64,000 bases of DNA from Varanus komodoensis (Eukaryota > Chordata > Lepidosauria > Squamata > Varanidae): assembly GCF_004798865.1 (NCBI RefSeq), contig NW_025336481.1, positions 35,521,769 through 35,585,768 of the forward strand. The letters run 5' to 3'. Position numbers and translations under genes: made by a program. Positions 1 through 11,966 of this stretch are shown one piece after another. The notes under the pieces are model-generated. The model searched no databases. It worked only from the letters and a program-made list of their open reading frames with translations, and was not told where the DNA came from. Position 1 is the first letter of the stretch; every line of letters begins with the position of its first letter.

Positions 1-2228
1 CCATGATTAATGTGTCAGAAAAACTCTGAGCTAACAAATGAGCTTTTAACATTTCCAAGGAAGCAGTTTGAAGGTGCTACTGGTGGGAGAGAAGGGAAAA
101 ATCATTAATTTTCTACTCAAGATAGCAAGCCCACTGAAGCTCCTATTTTAGTTCCATCAGAGATCCTTGTACTTGGCATCATATATGGCAAAGATCTTGG
201 GTGCAGAATAATTCTCGAAATGTGAATGATGACAAGTAGGCGGACTGGCAAAAAAAAAAAAAAAAAAAGGCTTTTGGAACGATTGCTGCTAAAGGTGTGG
301 GCCACAGAGCAATTATGATTGCTTGTCAGAAAAGAAAGAGGTGCGGGGGAAGCATGGCTGCTTCACCCATTCTAGATTTTATGTACATTCAAAAAGAAGC
401 ACTTATGTATACAACAAACAGGTGGTTGGAAAAATCTGCATATAGACAGCTACACTCATCACAAATAATTTGCAAACTGGCTCAGTGGAAATCCCCAAAT
501 GTATACATCTTTTTCTTGCAAGCTCTGTACTTCTTTCAGCAGTGAGATGAGCAGTGGGTGATGCTGCATAAGGTTTGCAATAGAGACTTCTAGTGAACCT
601 CTTGATATTGTGTGTGTGTGTGTGCAGAGAACGAGTGAGCACTAGAATGGGCATGAGGTGATCCTATAGGAAGCAGTTCCTATAAGCACCCCCCCACACA
701 CACACACTTATTTTAGAGGAGGCCCTGGGGGGGGGTCACTGTCCCTCCCCCACCACCTCTTCAGAGACTTAATTTTCCTGGTTCAAGGCTGGCAGTTGCC
801 CTTGTGTTGGAGTCCTGAATTTAACAGGTGAAGAATAGGGTGCTTTTTTTGACAATTCCCAACAGTTCCTGAGAACTACTTATCTGATGGAGCCTGCCAG
901 CCACGCATATGTTTTCTGTGGCACTTTCCCTCATGGTCAGCCTCTGCACCTCAATAACATGTGGTCAGTTTGCCTTTGCTGCTCCAAAAACTACTTCCTA
1001 TCCCCTCTGATCCTCCACTCCTGTCCAAACCCAGTAATTTATGCTACTGGGAAAAATAATGGCTAAAGTGGAATAAAAGTATCATAACTGAAGTATATTC
1101 ACTGGAATCAATTGGAAAAATTAGCCATGACTTTGGACAACCTGAAGTTCCTCTTACTTCAGTCAGGCTACTTTATACATGCTTCAGTGTGGATCCAACG
1201 GAGAGCACAATAAAAGATTATTGGCTATTTTGAGAAACTGGAACCCCTGAACTATGGATTCTGAACTCATGGGAGATCTCCCACATATAAGCACACACAA
1301 AGTCAGTGGTTGCAGAGGCCACAGAAAATTAAAAGAAAGCAAACACTGATTGTCAGTCCAGAAACTACATATGTTTCTGTAAGTGTGGGTAATTAGTGTC
1401 TTTGCTCCCCGCTGCCTCGTCCCTTTCCCCTTGTATGCCATGGTTTTAGATAGTAAACCTGTGGGCAGGAGCCACCTTATTAATTCCACATAGGCCATTC
1501 TGGGAGCTTTTTTTGCTGGAGAGCAGGGCATGAATGTAATTTTTAAAAATCATTCATTCATAATAAATAAGAGAATAAGAAATAATTTATAGAAGCTGTC
1601 ATTGTTTCAGCTCAACAAAGATACCCTCACCTTGCATTCATTACTCAACAGAAATTCAAACCAAGTGACAAAGCTCATTTTCACTGTCTAATCATAAGTT
1701 GCCTTAGCTTGGACATGGGTGTGGCTTTGAGGTTGGCTTTGACTATTGTGATGGGACCTCCCCTTATCTAAATTTGCCATTATACCACTAATCAGAACTA
1801 CACAAACAGAGAGTGGGAGAGCCAGAACAGACTTTACTTTAGATCTAGGGAGCTTTACTTTAGATCCATTTCTTTATTTTTTCATTTGCATTGTAGATTA
1901 GGCATAGGTTCTCTGATCTGGGACTTAAAAACCTCACAGCACAAGGCTCACCATCTGATTCAGCAGCCCTGCACCTGCTCCAAAGGCACAGGTGCTAGAC
2001 ATAGGCCACGTCTGTTTTGGCCCTGCACCCACTGGTGCCTTCAGCTAAACTTCCCCACCTCCCATTCTTTTACTCTCTCTCTGTGTATGTTTTTCCATTC
2101 AGGACAGTCAAGAGAATCATTTAGCTTCCTTTGAAGAAGTAATAAGCCAGCCATTCTGGGCCACTAACAAGCAAACCGCCTGAGAAAAGACATTGTGGGC
2201 ACCCAGGTTTTAAAAAGATGCAGATAAA
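1..2228. other. unannotated stretch with simple repeats
   Basis: No gene or interspersed repeat was recognised. Simple-sequence tracts seen are a run of 19 A (250-268), a TG repeat (609-624), a C run joined to a CA repeat (689-707) and a run of nine G (727-735). Open frames here are short and resemble nothing known to me. Confidence 0.6.
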
Positions 2229-2656
2229 CTAGGGAGGGTTCAGAGGAGGCCAACCAAGATGATCCAGGGTTGGGAAACCAGGCCCTATGATGAGAGACTG
2301 GGAGAACTGGGCATGTTCAGTCTCAAGAAGAGAAGACTGACAGGGGCTATGATAGCTCTCTACAAGTTCTTCAGAAGCTGTCACAAAGAGGAAGAAAAAG
2401 ATCTCTTCCCACTCATCTCCGCATGTAGGACACGGAACAATGAACTCAAACTGCAACACACCAGATTCAGGTTAGACCCCAGGAAAAACTTCCTGTCAGA
2501 GCAGTGCGACAGTGGGATCAGTTGCCTAGGGAGGTCGTGGGCTCCCCCACACTAGAGTCATTCATGGCAAAACTGGACAACTTGGCATCCTGCACCAACA
2601 GGAGGTTGGACCCAGTGGCCCTCTGGCCTCTTCCAACCCAACTGTTCTATGAATCT
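2229..2656 (+). mobile_element. CR1 LINE, 3' end (ORF2 C-terminus plus tail)
   Basis: The strand reads like the 3' portion of a CR1 retrotransposon. It encodes RLGELGMFSLKKRRL, then LFPLI and RFRLDPRKNF, the usual order in CR1 ORF2 C-termini. The tail follows: the box around GTTGGACCCAGTGGCC and the TTCTATGAA end typical of CR1. The copy is 5'-truncated, as most CR1 copies are, and has no poly-A, which is normal for the family. Moderate divergence suggests a middle-aged insertion. Confidence 0.85.
2259..2555 (+). pseudogene. CR1 ORF2 C-terminal fragment
   Basis: About 98 codons stay open through the CR1 ORF2 C-terminus (ELGMFSLKKRRL, then ALYKFFRSCHKEE, then RFRLDPRKNF). This part lies downstream of the reverse transcriptase palm, so the fragment lacks any catalytic motif. 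The methionine at the start is simply the first one in frame inside a truncated element and is not a real start. The frame drifts away from the family after ISCLGR, where the copy has decayed. It is a relic with no expected product. Confidence 0.8.
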
Positions 2657-3281
2657 CTATAAGCAGCCTATGCAATGTGATCTACAAGAGACCTCAAATC
2701 AGGACTATTGCTAGGCATTGCTCCAGCCTTGAAATGCAATTTCTTGATGCCAGTGTCTGTTATCCCAAATGCTAATTGTCCAAGTTTTTTCCCCTTAGTT
2801 TAATTGCTGCACAGAAGGGGATTTTCAAGGGAATTGCAGCTGCAGTGGGTAGGGTTCGATCTTCCTTCCTTGTATGCTGCAACATTCCATCCCTACACAC
2901 ACATGCATGCCCAAATAAAAAACCAATGCCCCACATGGAGATTAATCTTAGGAAAACCATTCTATTGCTTTGGGATCTTATGGCAGCAGAGTACAAATTA
3001 ACTGAAGAATGGATTTAATTTGAGATTATTTGGATGAGAGCTTAATTGGCTGGTTTTGCCTCCAGTAAAATTTAAATAAATTCTAGTAATTGTTTCTACA
3101 TTTGCATGTATAGATATAAATCAGCATATGTACATTTTAATGCAAGTTTGTATTCTATAGGCCTGGCCCTCAGATCTTTTATGTGCTGCTGCCTTGGTAG
3201 TTGAATAGAGTAGGCTAGGGCAGACAACTGTTTTCTTCCAAATGTTTCAGCCTACAACTCCTTCACCATTGACTAGTAAGG
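2657..3281. other. unannotated stretch
   Basis: AT-rich DNA with no recognised gene or repeat. Confidence 0.5.
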
Positions 3282-3376
3282 TAATCCTGTGTCCTCTTTT
3301 ACAAAGGACAGTCCCTTGTTTGAAGGGCTTCTTCTACCAGGTTGTGTTAAAAAGAGTCATAGATGAGAAGCAGGAT
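3282..3376 (+). repeat. unnamed dispersed repeat, copy 1
   Basis: It carries GTCCTCTTTTACAAAGGACA followed by a GTCCCTTGTTTGAAGGGCT-type segment. The same order is seen at 4485-4660, 23285-23400, 27240-27370 and, inverted, 30490-30568. The GTCCT/AGGAC pair makes a small hairpin. I do not know a family name. Confidence 0.5.
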
Positions 3377-3501
3377 CTACAGCGGTGGTGCATCACCTGG
3401 AGCCCTCCAGATATTTGGCTTGTAATTCCCAACAACCTAGGACATGTTCAGGTATTACGGGAACTGGAGTCCAAACTTCCTTGAGGGCACTAGGTCACCT
3501 A
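3377..3501. mobile_element. palindromic MITE ('ACTCCCATCATCC' family), full-length decayed copy
   Basis: The left arm (CTGGAGCCCTCCAGAT, then a degraded TTGGACTACAACTCCCA-like segment) is mirrored by the right arm (GGGAACTGGAGTCCAAACTT, then GAGGGCACTAGG). The whole unit can fold back on itself. Similar units or single arms occur at 12310, 13784, 18383, 33976, 34531 and 44562. Assignment to hAT is only a guess. Confidence 0.55.
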
Positions 3502-3529
3502 TTCCTGAGATGCAGTTCCAACCAGTTAT

Positions 3530-3600
3530 ATGTTGTGAGCCGCCCCGAGGCTTTGTTGCAATGGGGGTGGCATAGAAATGTTTTAAATAAATAAATAAAA
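3530..3600 (+). mobile_element. L2 LINE 3' terminus (very short copy)
   Basis: Only the last ~70 bp of an L2 element remain: the hairpin GCCGCCCC (3539-3546) with GGGGTGGC (3564-3571), which pair with one G-U wobble; then CATAGAAATG; then an (AAAT)n tail. It matches the ends of the longer L2 copies at 8.6 and 11.9 kb. Confidence 0.85.
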
Positions 3601-4484
3601 CCTGGAAGTTATGGGGGTTCATGTTTCCTCTGCATTGGTTCTCCTCCTTCTGAATGCAAAACTCTGAATAAGGCTGTGGTTCAACTGCAAAGGAAAGGAA
3701 AGCTTCTCTTGGCCTTGCCACCCATGTTTTCCCTCCCCTGGAGAACAAGAAATGTTATTTCAGAGTGATAAATTTCACTGCTTAATCATTGCAATGGAAA
3801 CGTGTGCTCCTTTTCAGCACTCGGAGTTCTCATGAGTTACTGTCCACCAGAAATCCAATCGGATTGGTCGAGCAAGCTATATACTCTAGTTTTTTAGAAT
3901 TGAATTAACCATCTTCTGCTTAGGAGATAATTAATATCCTGGAGGGAAAAGCTGGTGCATGTTGATGGAGACAGATCAGATGACAAAGTGTCCATTTGCA
4001 AATCTTCCCCCGTGTAAAAAATATTTATCACCCTTTTTGCAGCTCTGAAGGAAGAAATAAGCAACCTGTTAATAAGAATAATGGATTGGACCGTGCTGGG
4101 TGTTTCTGTACACAGTGAAGCACAACACAGCAGTACTGTAACGCATACAGAGAGAGTGGTACAGAATGACTGAATCGAACTATAAGCTTATCCATGATTT
4201 TAGTGGCAGGATTGGTGGGGTGGCATGTGGGAACATGCAATCCAAAATTCAGAGAGTGTAATTTTGGAGTCTTGGTGTGATGGCAAGAAACACCTTAGAT
4301 AGTTCACTTTTACGAAGGAAAAAAAACCTTAGTCTTTTGCTATATTGGCCTCAATCAGCAGTAAGTTTTGACCTTGAAAAGCCCAATCCAAGTTGCCAGC
4401 TCACTGGTCTAGCAATAGATTCCAAACTGTCTTAGAGTTTTATTTTGGCCATATTTAATTGTTATTAATAGGCCATGTATCTTC
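3601..4484. other. unannotated stretch
   Basis: No gene or recognisable repeat seen. Confidence 0.5.
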
Positions 4485-4660
4485 TGTCAGGATGGCCTGA
4501 TATCCTACTTTACAGAAGAGAGTCCTTCATTTGAAGAGCTGCCAGAGGGCAGTCCTCTACCTGGAAGTGTCCATTTCTCTGAGAAGTGTCCAGCAGAGAA
4601 CCCTAAGATGGGAGAACCAGGAGGAGCTGCAGACTTGTCCTCCTACAGGTAGCACTGTGA
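4485..4660 (+). repeat. unnamed dispersed repeat, copy 2
   Basis: It shares ATGGCCTGATATCCTACTTT, then AGTCCTTCATTTGAAGAGCT, with the other copies of this family. The downstream part (from about 4560) is divergent or unrelated. Confidence 0.4.
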
Positions 4661-7600
4661 CCAAGGGCTGACCACCTGCTTGCAGCCTCCCTTTCTGCCC
4701 TGAGATGGATGACATTTCTGCTGCAGTGACACTAAGTATTTCAGAATTTGCATGTCAACAGACAAATTAGACTGTACGCATTTTATGCCAATCTGTTTCC
4801 TCTTTTGTCCCCCTATTTTGGTGATGTATCCCGTTTTTCAGTATGTGGAAATGAGCACCCTGGGCAGGATTATGGAATATTATTCTATTACAGCCACACT
4901 CTTCCTTTCTTCCTCTTGCAAGGAACCCATTGTGGGTTCTTCTTCTCTCCATTTTATCATCAACATCTTTAACAACAACGCCATTTGCTCTAATAAAGAG
5001 ACCTTTGGCACTTTTGTACTATTAAGCGCTTAACATGTAGGTGATCACACATGGCATCCTTGAACACTTCTCCATCAGGATCATGCTTTCCATGGCTATC
5101 CCATCCAATTCAGCTAATTTCAACATTCACCACTCTGTAGCTGAAAATCAAAACACTCCAAGACTATAAATACTACCCTGTACTTTCTCCTTGTTCATCT
5201 TACTGAATTCCTACAGTTTTAACAGTCTTGGTGTCTGAAGTGAAGCCATCGTCATAAACAAAGACAATTATAGTACATAAGTCTCAAAGATTCAGCATTA
5301 CAATTTGTGGAAGCTCATGATGCAATTAAAGCTGTGGTTACAACAATAAGGAAAAGAATCCCTATAACCTCAGTCCATTGGCCATACATGAAACAATTTC
5401 CACCACTTCTCCAGGGGTAAACTTCCTTTCAACAAGGAAAGAGTAAACTTTGTCACAATGAAAATTCAAAGGGAAATGCCAGTGATCAGCCTACTAAATT
5501 GCGGCTGATTAGAAAAAATTGCAATGCCATTCATACTTCCTCCAAAGACATGGAATCATTTCTTGTCTTGCTACCGGTATTAATTGATTCTGCAATACTA
5601 AGACAATTGTGTAATCACCAATGATTCCTGCTGTGGTGAATCATTTTGCATACATTTAAACTTGAGAGAAATTGTCACATATGATAGTTCTGGCATTCCA
5701 TTAACATCTACCTCCAACCTTTGAAGTTTCCCCCTTTACCACCTGTACCTATATTTTAACCCATCATGTTACTGAGGCTTCTGCTTCTGGATTCTTTGTG
5801 GGATTAGGAATGGTTCCTTTGGATGTGATATTTTCCCCTGGGGTGCTTTCTTTCTTTGCCTTTCCATACGCTCCATTATGCAACCATAAAGCGGCACTGC
5901 AGTTCAGTGGAATTGTGACAATACACAAACCTCTCATTCTGGTTCATTTAGCATAGGAAATATAATAGTCACTTTCCTTGTTCCCTAACCAAACCAAACC
6001 AAACCAAGAATAAGGAATCACAAGCACACAATAGATGCCTTGTGTAAAGAAGACCTGGGCTTGTTTTGCTTCAATAAGATGTCCCACTGGAGTTAGTGAA
6101 AGAGGGTGCAGTTGTTTCATGTCCACAACTTAGGGACCAATCCTAGCATCTAATCATTGGGATTTCTAGATCCAACACTGTAGGCAGTGCTCTGGAGCTG
6201 GAAATCCAAGCTCTACTCTCTCACCTGCCTCTTTGAAGTTTAGAAAGAACTCCACAGGCTCTTAACTGAGGCCAAGAAAGCCACCTCAAAGAGGAGGAGA
6301 AGGGGACAGGAAAGGGGAGGAGACTTTAAAAGCCAGGATGCAATCTATGCTGGAGCTTCTCCAGCCTTTTCTCACTCCCCCATCCACAGAGGTCCAACTA
6401 GATAAGGAAGATGTAAAAAGGTCTGTCTAGTGGAAAATATGGGAGAGAGACCAACTGGCTGAAGAACCTCTCCACCATTCCCCCTGTTCTTGCACTGGAT
6501 GACCAGCATCCCCTGAATTTGGGAACTTATAGCTATTGCCATAGGATTGTTCCCTTAGTCACTTTGTTCAGGCTTATGGCACAACAACATTTGGATGAAA
6601 GAAAGGTATCACAAAACATACACATACAAACAAAAATGCTTGTGTTTTTAATCAGCTACACTTGGTGCAGTATCAGATCTGATCATGTGGGGCCACAAGA
6701 AGGCTGAACTATGGCTAAATGATAGGCTGTGACAAAGTGTAATCTTTTTCCTAGGAAAAAAATATTGTAACCACTCAAATGGCCTCAGAACCAAGCTGTA
6801 CACACGACCTTTAAGTGATCACAGAGGTTCCACTGAGAACATAATATATGAGATCTTTGCCTTTAGTTTGTTCCTTTGTCTACTTCACAGGGATCCCAGC
6901 AACTGGTACAAGGAGGAATCGCACAGAAAAGCTTGACTTTGGCTATATCAATTGAAATTGCCACCCCACAATAAGAACGAACGAGGCAAATCTCATCTGC
7001 TTTTTGTGAACAGCATGCCAAGCATGTTAAGAGTATGCCAAACAAGCACAGTAATTACAGGCACCTTTGCTTGCACCTTTTCTTTCGGGGATCATTAACA
7101 GAGGTATTGATAAAAGGCAAAAGAAAGGCTTTCAAGGTGGTAATGATGCTTCTTCTATCAGTGTTCTGCCTGATGATCTGATATTATGTAAATGACATTG
7201 GAGTAATTAACATTCTGAATAAGTGCTTTGAAAGAGCTTAGTAAAAATGCATGGCAAAGGGCTCTCCTCTTTAACTTAGTCAACTGGAAGTAGAATCTTA
7301 ATGCAATGCCTGGGTTTAAATCTTTCATGGGCCACATGATGTGCCAATTACAGGGTGATATATGAGTTATAGGGTGGTATGTCACCTTATGTATTAATAA
7401 GGGTGAGATGGCTGATGCATATTCCACAATTATAGGCAGAGTTGAGGCTGCTGGAGCAAGAGCTTACACTGAGGAAATAGATGGCAGAGCGGGCTGCCTG
7501 AAACTTGGCTGTGTGTGAGAGGTGGTTTGAGGATGATCCATATTGTTTTGGAACTTGGAAAGACAAGGAATGGCTTATGCATAGGAGTAAAAGTTAGATG

Positions 7601-7804
7601 GATACGTATAAGCAGTTTGACAGGCCCTGGTGAAGCTGGAACTAACCATAGCATAGGGTAACATTTAATGGGATATACCATCCCATTATTCAGATCATTA
7701 TTGTCTGAATAATGCATCTGTTAAGGGCATGGCCTTAACAGCTGCCCTTTTCCAGCATTATGGAGCTTGAGTGAACATCAACACAGCAAGTTAAACTGAA
7801 AGGG
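4661..7804. other. long unannotated stretch
   Basis: No gene or interspersed repeat was recognised in about 3.1 kb. A short pentamer tandem (unit AAACC, four copies) lies at 5987-6006. Purine-rich sequence at 6285-6322 is the only other compositional feature noted. Confidence 0.5.
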
Positions 7805-7992
7805 ATGTTTTGTTTGTTTATTGATATCAACAATGTTTATTTTCCCATTATTTTAATTGTTAATTGGTCTTAATTGTGGTCTTATATTTATCACTGGATG
7901 CTGTACCATTTTTATCTTATTTTATTTGTGCTTGCACCTTCCCAAGATGCCAGTAATGGGATGGTATATAAAAGTTTTAAATAAATAAAATG
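7805..7992 (+). mobile_element. L2 LINE 3' UTR remnant
   Basis: The T-rich 3' UTR is followed by an imperfect terminal hairpin, ACCTTCCC (7936-7943) with GGGATGGT (7958-7965), 7 of 8 pairs. TATAAAAG and an (AAAT)n tail follow. This is the layout of L2 ends, from an older subfamily than the 8.6 kb copy. Confidence 0.65.
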
Positions 7993-8249
7993 TATGTATA
8001 GGGCTCCATCCAACATTAGTCATACTGGGCCAGAAACACTGAAATAAATTTGGATTATTGGATCTGGTTGGTGTATGAACGGGAAACAACCTGGGAACCC
8101 TATGCATACTCCTTTGAGTTCCATGTTGGAAGATTGATAAGCTATACAAGTAATAAATAAGTAATCCACCATTGTCTAGCACTTTGCAAAGCTGGGGCCC
8201 CTGAGCCCCTGAACATGTGTGGAAAGGCGGGAAGAAATCTTATATACAC

Positions 8250-8687
8250 TTATGGGACATACACGCATCTAGAGCGCTTACATCCATATAAGCCCGGCCG
8301 CCCCTTGAGATCTGCGGGAGAGGCCCTTCTCCGGGAACACTCCGTGAAAAAAATTAGGAGGGTAGGTACTCGGATGAGGGCTTTCTCAGCAGTGGCGCCC
8401 AATCTATGGAATGCGCTCCCCAGAGAGGTCCGCCTGGCGCCGTTGTTATTTGTTTTTCGGCGCCAGGCAAAGATCTTTTTATTTAAGTGTCATTTTAATT
8501 GTTAACAGCATTTGCTTATTTATCTGGCCAGGGCGACTTCTTTTATATTGTTATGTATTTTATATTGTTAGTTTTATATTGTTATTTTTGTATTATATTA
8601 TGTTGCGAACCGCCCCGAGGCTTCGGCGAATGGGGCGGCATAGAAATGTTTTAATAAATAAATAAATAGATAGATAGATAGATAGAT
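8250..8687 (+). mobile_element. young 5'-truncated L2 LINE with microsatellite tail
   Basis: It contains the end of the L2 ORF, a T-rich 3' UTR, the terminal hairpin CCGCCCC (8610-8616) with GGGGCGG (8632-8638), CATAGAAATG and an AAAT tail that runs into a TAGA repeat (about 8667-8687). It keeps many CpG dinucleotides and an open C-terminal frame, so it is probably recent. The exact 5' break is uncertain, between about 8200 and 8268. Confidence 0.85.
8268..8505 (+). pseudogene. L2 ORF2 C-terminal fragment (frame open)
   Basis: The frame reads RPLRSAGEALLRE, then RRVGTRMRAFSAVAPNLW, then FVFRRQAKIFLFK, ending HFNC and a stop. This is the conserved C-terminus of L2 ORF2 and matches the 11.3 kb copy, which ends at the same HFNC-stop. 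No stop or frameshift is seen from the truncation point on. The open frame begins further upstream, outside sequence that aligns to L2. Reverse transcriptase and endonuclease are absent, so nothing functional is expected. Confidence 0.8.
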
Positions 8688-8689
8688 TT

Positions 8690-10734
8690 GGCACCAAGAG
8701 CCCCATGCTCCATCACAGCTGCCTGGGCTTTCCCTGCTTCTTCGCCATTGAGACCTGGTTGTTTACTGCCTCTTGCTCTGGGCCCAGAGGGCAGTGATGG
8801 AGAGGTGGAGAAGCAGAATGCCTGTCTACTCACTTGGTCCCTTCCTGTCCAGCAAGCGAGTAGCAGCAGTGATGAGAAAGAAGTGCAGGGACAATAGCAG
8901 CCGACGACAAACTACAGCGGTGGTGAGAAGGCAGACCCATGGAGGGAGTGTTTTCGCCAAAGGACCTCAAAATCCTGGAGCTGGCACTGTATGTGCCAAT
9001 TGTGAATTCAAAGAAAAATCATAATTGAAACACACACAATCTAGAAAAGGGGAAAAGACCACATTAAAACTTTGCTTCACTAGAATCACAGCAAGACAGG
9101 TGCCAGGTGAAAACAACTAAATCAACGCTGCCCATGCCGCATGTGTAACTCATGCAGTGCCTTCTTTATATTTCCTGATACAAATGCTCTGTCAGTCACC
9201 GTGATTAGCAATTCAACTTTTGGGCTGCTTTAGTCATGCCTGCAATTTAGAAGTATCCATAATGTCACTACAGCTTTAAACCTTAGCATTTACTTACCCT
9301 TCTAAGGATTCCATCACATATAATTTTTGCTTGAGAAAAAAATTAGAACCTATCTATATGCGGGCAAGGAACAGAGAAGGAAACGAAATGTCTGCTGCTA
9401 AATGAGCATGAACATTTGTGCTTGATGAAACTGACTTAACAAGATCTCTCTTATTCAGTCATGCACGCCTGCCGCAACCTATTCCTGGGTGGGGGAAATA
9501 TTTTATGTATTTACAGGTTTGTGCTGGTCCTCTTTCATCCATGAATTTGATCAAATACAACAGCACCCTCTCTCCATGCGAAGAGTTCCAGAGTTCCAGA
9601 ACAGTCATGTGTTTAATCATGGAAGGGTGTGACATAACAGTGCCATATCCAATTTTTAATGCATTTTCCTAGTTGCATCACAAAGGAATCTTTGTTCCTA
9701 GGATTCCAGAGAGATTGCCCTGCAAGGAGCAGAGGAAGCAGATCAGGCATGATTGGTTGTCCATCTAGCCGAGGACTGTCCCCTCTCCTCCAGCTACTAT
9801 AATAGTTTGACTACTGTGTAAAAAATGGTTCCATGACCTATAGGACATGGCTGCTGCTGCTGTTGCTGCTGAAATGGAACAAATGGCTTCTTGGACAGCT
9901 CCTGTACCAAGTGTGGCTTGCTTGGTTCCATTTTCTCTTAGCGAGCCCCTAAATCAGCCCAGAGTGCCTGTTCCATCAAATGCTTAAGGTTAGGTGGCAT
10001 CCCAGGCCTGCCTGCTCTTGAGCTCCCACTGAATCTGCTTATTTAAAGGGAGATTGATGGTAGCACAGCCACTTTCCTCACCTCCCATCCCCATCCATTG
10101 CTTGTGAACTGTGGCTATTCCGAAGGCACTGGCTGCAGCACGGCACAAACAATATCGTGCATTTTAGATTTGCTCTGACTGAGCAAAAGTTTTCAGTTGG
10201 TTCATTTCTTCTTATGGGTGTATTTGTGCAGGGATGGAGGCGAGCCACAGTTCATTTGGAGACTATTACAACGTTAACTGATGACACATATATATTGAGC
10301 TGATACTGATTTTTCTTCACACCCCAATGTATGTAAGCATTGTTGCAATTAAAACAAATTAGTCTTGTGCAAGCCTTTCCGAGATGGTGCCTGCTGACTT
10401 TGCAGAGCTGAGGCTCTCTATTTTGGACCCACCCAACCATGCACCTCTGCACTAGAGTAATGCAAAGATAAATAAAACAGTAAATGAAAATGAATGTGCA
10501 TATTTGGGGTGGCAAAGAAGTGGTGAACCAGTGACATCCTCTCCAGTGTACTGCCTGAGCACTTTGGAGGGTTGCCACTGTCTGTCTCTTTGGAGATCGC
10601 ACAAAAGTAACCTCTGAAAAAATGGTGGGAAGCCATTGCAAGTGAAAGAGGTCATGATCAGCAAGGGAAGAGGGAAGAAGATGGCTTCCCCTGCAGAATC
10701 CCCTGGGATATCCATGGGAGGACTGAAGGTGAAG
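8690..10734. other. unannotated stretch; GC-richer first 320 bp
   Basis: The part from 8690 to about 9010 is clearly richer in G+C than its surroundings but matches nothing I recognise. The rest is AT-rich background with a GCT-type trinucleotide run at about 9849-9870. Confidence 0.45.
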
Positions 10735-10902
10735 GAAGAGCCAACCCATGGTGAGTCCGATCATCTGCCAGGTACACCATGGTTTGTTTCGCAAAGTGTG
10801 CACACTGTGTAGCTTACTAGCAGGATGGGTTGTTGTGCCATGTGAACCTGTCCATAGTATCAGAATGGCTTCTCTTTTTTTATACAGCAGAAGACCCAAC
10901 AA
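10252..10902 (-). other. long open frame, 216 codons, unrecognised
   Basis: The frame is open for 216 codons but shows no domain, signal peptide or family motif I recognise. Its 5' part overlaps a MITE-like segment (10735-10845), and its composition (many C, H, W, Q) looks like translated non-coding DNA. Chance is the best explanation. No ribosomal or splice context supports it. Confidence 0.2.
10735..10845. mobile_element. hAT-like MITE ('AACCATGGTT' family), decayed
   Basis: It contains CAACCCATGG near the left end, ACACCATGGTTTGTTT inside, and GGGTTGTTGTGCCATGTGAA at the right end. The same order is seen at 35520-35690 and, partly, at 50001-50103. The hAT assignment rests only on CAGGGTTCAC-like ends in the better copy. 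Confidence 0.45.
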
Positions 10903-11286
10903 TTATAACTACTGCCTGCAATGTAGCGGTGCTTAGTTGTATTTAGGTTGCTTTAAAAAAATGGGCCATCATAAAGTACTGCTCATGCATCCATCAAAAG
11001 GTCAGTCCAGACATTAAACTAGACTGATTTGTTCACTCATAAGATGTATGTATACTGTGATTTGTGTAACTGTTTCATTTAAAAACCCCAATGTTGCAAA
11101 GGACTTAATATTCCATTTTAGGGTCAGGGTTAGTATTTAACCTATGCTTAAAATAGGATAATGTATGCATAAGTGAATTTTTGAAAACTGAATGAGACTT
11201 AAAATTCCCCCAACAGCCAACAATCCTTGTAGCAATATCTGATATTGACTGCAGATGTTCAGTTCCTGCTGAAAATTCTAGCATAG
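10846..11286. other. unannotated stretch
   Basis: No gene or repeat recognised between the MITE and the L2 insertion. Confidence 0.5.
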
Positions 11287-11709
11287 ATGACGGTCCGAAC
11301 ACTTCAATTGGTGCAAAATAGAGCTGCCAGGTTGCTGACGGGGACGGGGCGTTATGCTCACATGACTCCAGTCCTCCGTCAGCTTCACTGGCTGCCCATT
11401 GAAGCCCGGGCCCAATTCAAGGTGTTGATTATGACCTACAAAGCCCTAAACGGCTTGGGTCCTGGCTACCTGAACGAGCGCTTACGTCCGTATATGCCCG
11501 ACCGCCCTTTGAGATCTGCGGGAGAGTCCCTTCTCCGGGAACCCTCCATGAAAGAAATTAGGAGAGTAAGTACTCGGAGGAGGGCTTTCTCTGCGGTGGC
11601 ACCCAACCTATGGAATTCACTCCCCAAAGAGGTCCTCCTGGCACCGTCGTTACTGGTTTTTCGGCGCCAGGTAAAGACCTTTTTATTTAAACATCATTTT
11701 AATTGTTAA
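11287..11709 (+). pseudogene. L2 ORF2 C-terminal fragment (140 codons, open)
   Basis: The frame reads LQLVQNRAARLLTGTGRY, then TPVLRQLHWLPIEARAQFKV, then YKALNGLGPGYL, then RRAFSAVAPNLWNSLPKEV, and ends HFNC-stop. This is the conserved domain downstream of the L2 reverse transcriptase. All catalytic parts are missing through 5' truncation. The apparent start codon is just the first ATG within the fragment. It lacks stops and frameshifts, in contrast to the 45-47 kb copy, which supports a younger age. Confidence 0.9.
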
Positions 11710-11966
11710 AATGTATGATCTGGCCAGGGCAACTTCTTCTTCCTTCTCTTTTCTCCTCCTATATTATTTATTTACTTATTTTATACTGATAATTTTAATT
11801 TTATATTATTATGTTTGTAACTCAATGTATTTTTTGCATTTTGTATTTAATGGTAATTTATTATGTTCTATTGTATTTCAATGTATTTTATTGTGTTGTA
11901 AGCCGCCCCAAGGCTTCGGCAAGGGGCGGCATAGAAATGTTATAATAATAATAATATTAATAATAA
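11287..11966 (+). mobile_element. young 5'-truncated L2 LINE
   Basis: The order is the L2 ORF2 C-terminus (140 open codons), a T-rich 3' UTR, a perfect 8-bp terminal hairpin GCCGCCCC (11902-11909) with GGGGCGGC (11923-11930) around a 13-nt loop, CATAGAAATG, then an (AAT)n tail. High CpG retention and the open frame point to recent insertion. Confidence 0.92.

Noticed and set aside
250-268. A run as the tail of a processed pseudogene
   Set aside because: Upstream sequence shows no coding or RNA-gene likeness. The same holds for the T run at 22683 and the A run at 40306.
6285-6322. G-quadruplex
   Set aside because: Only two runs of four G are present, which is not enough for a standard four-run motif.
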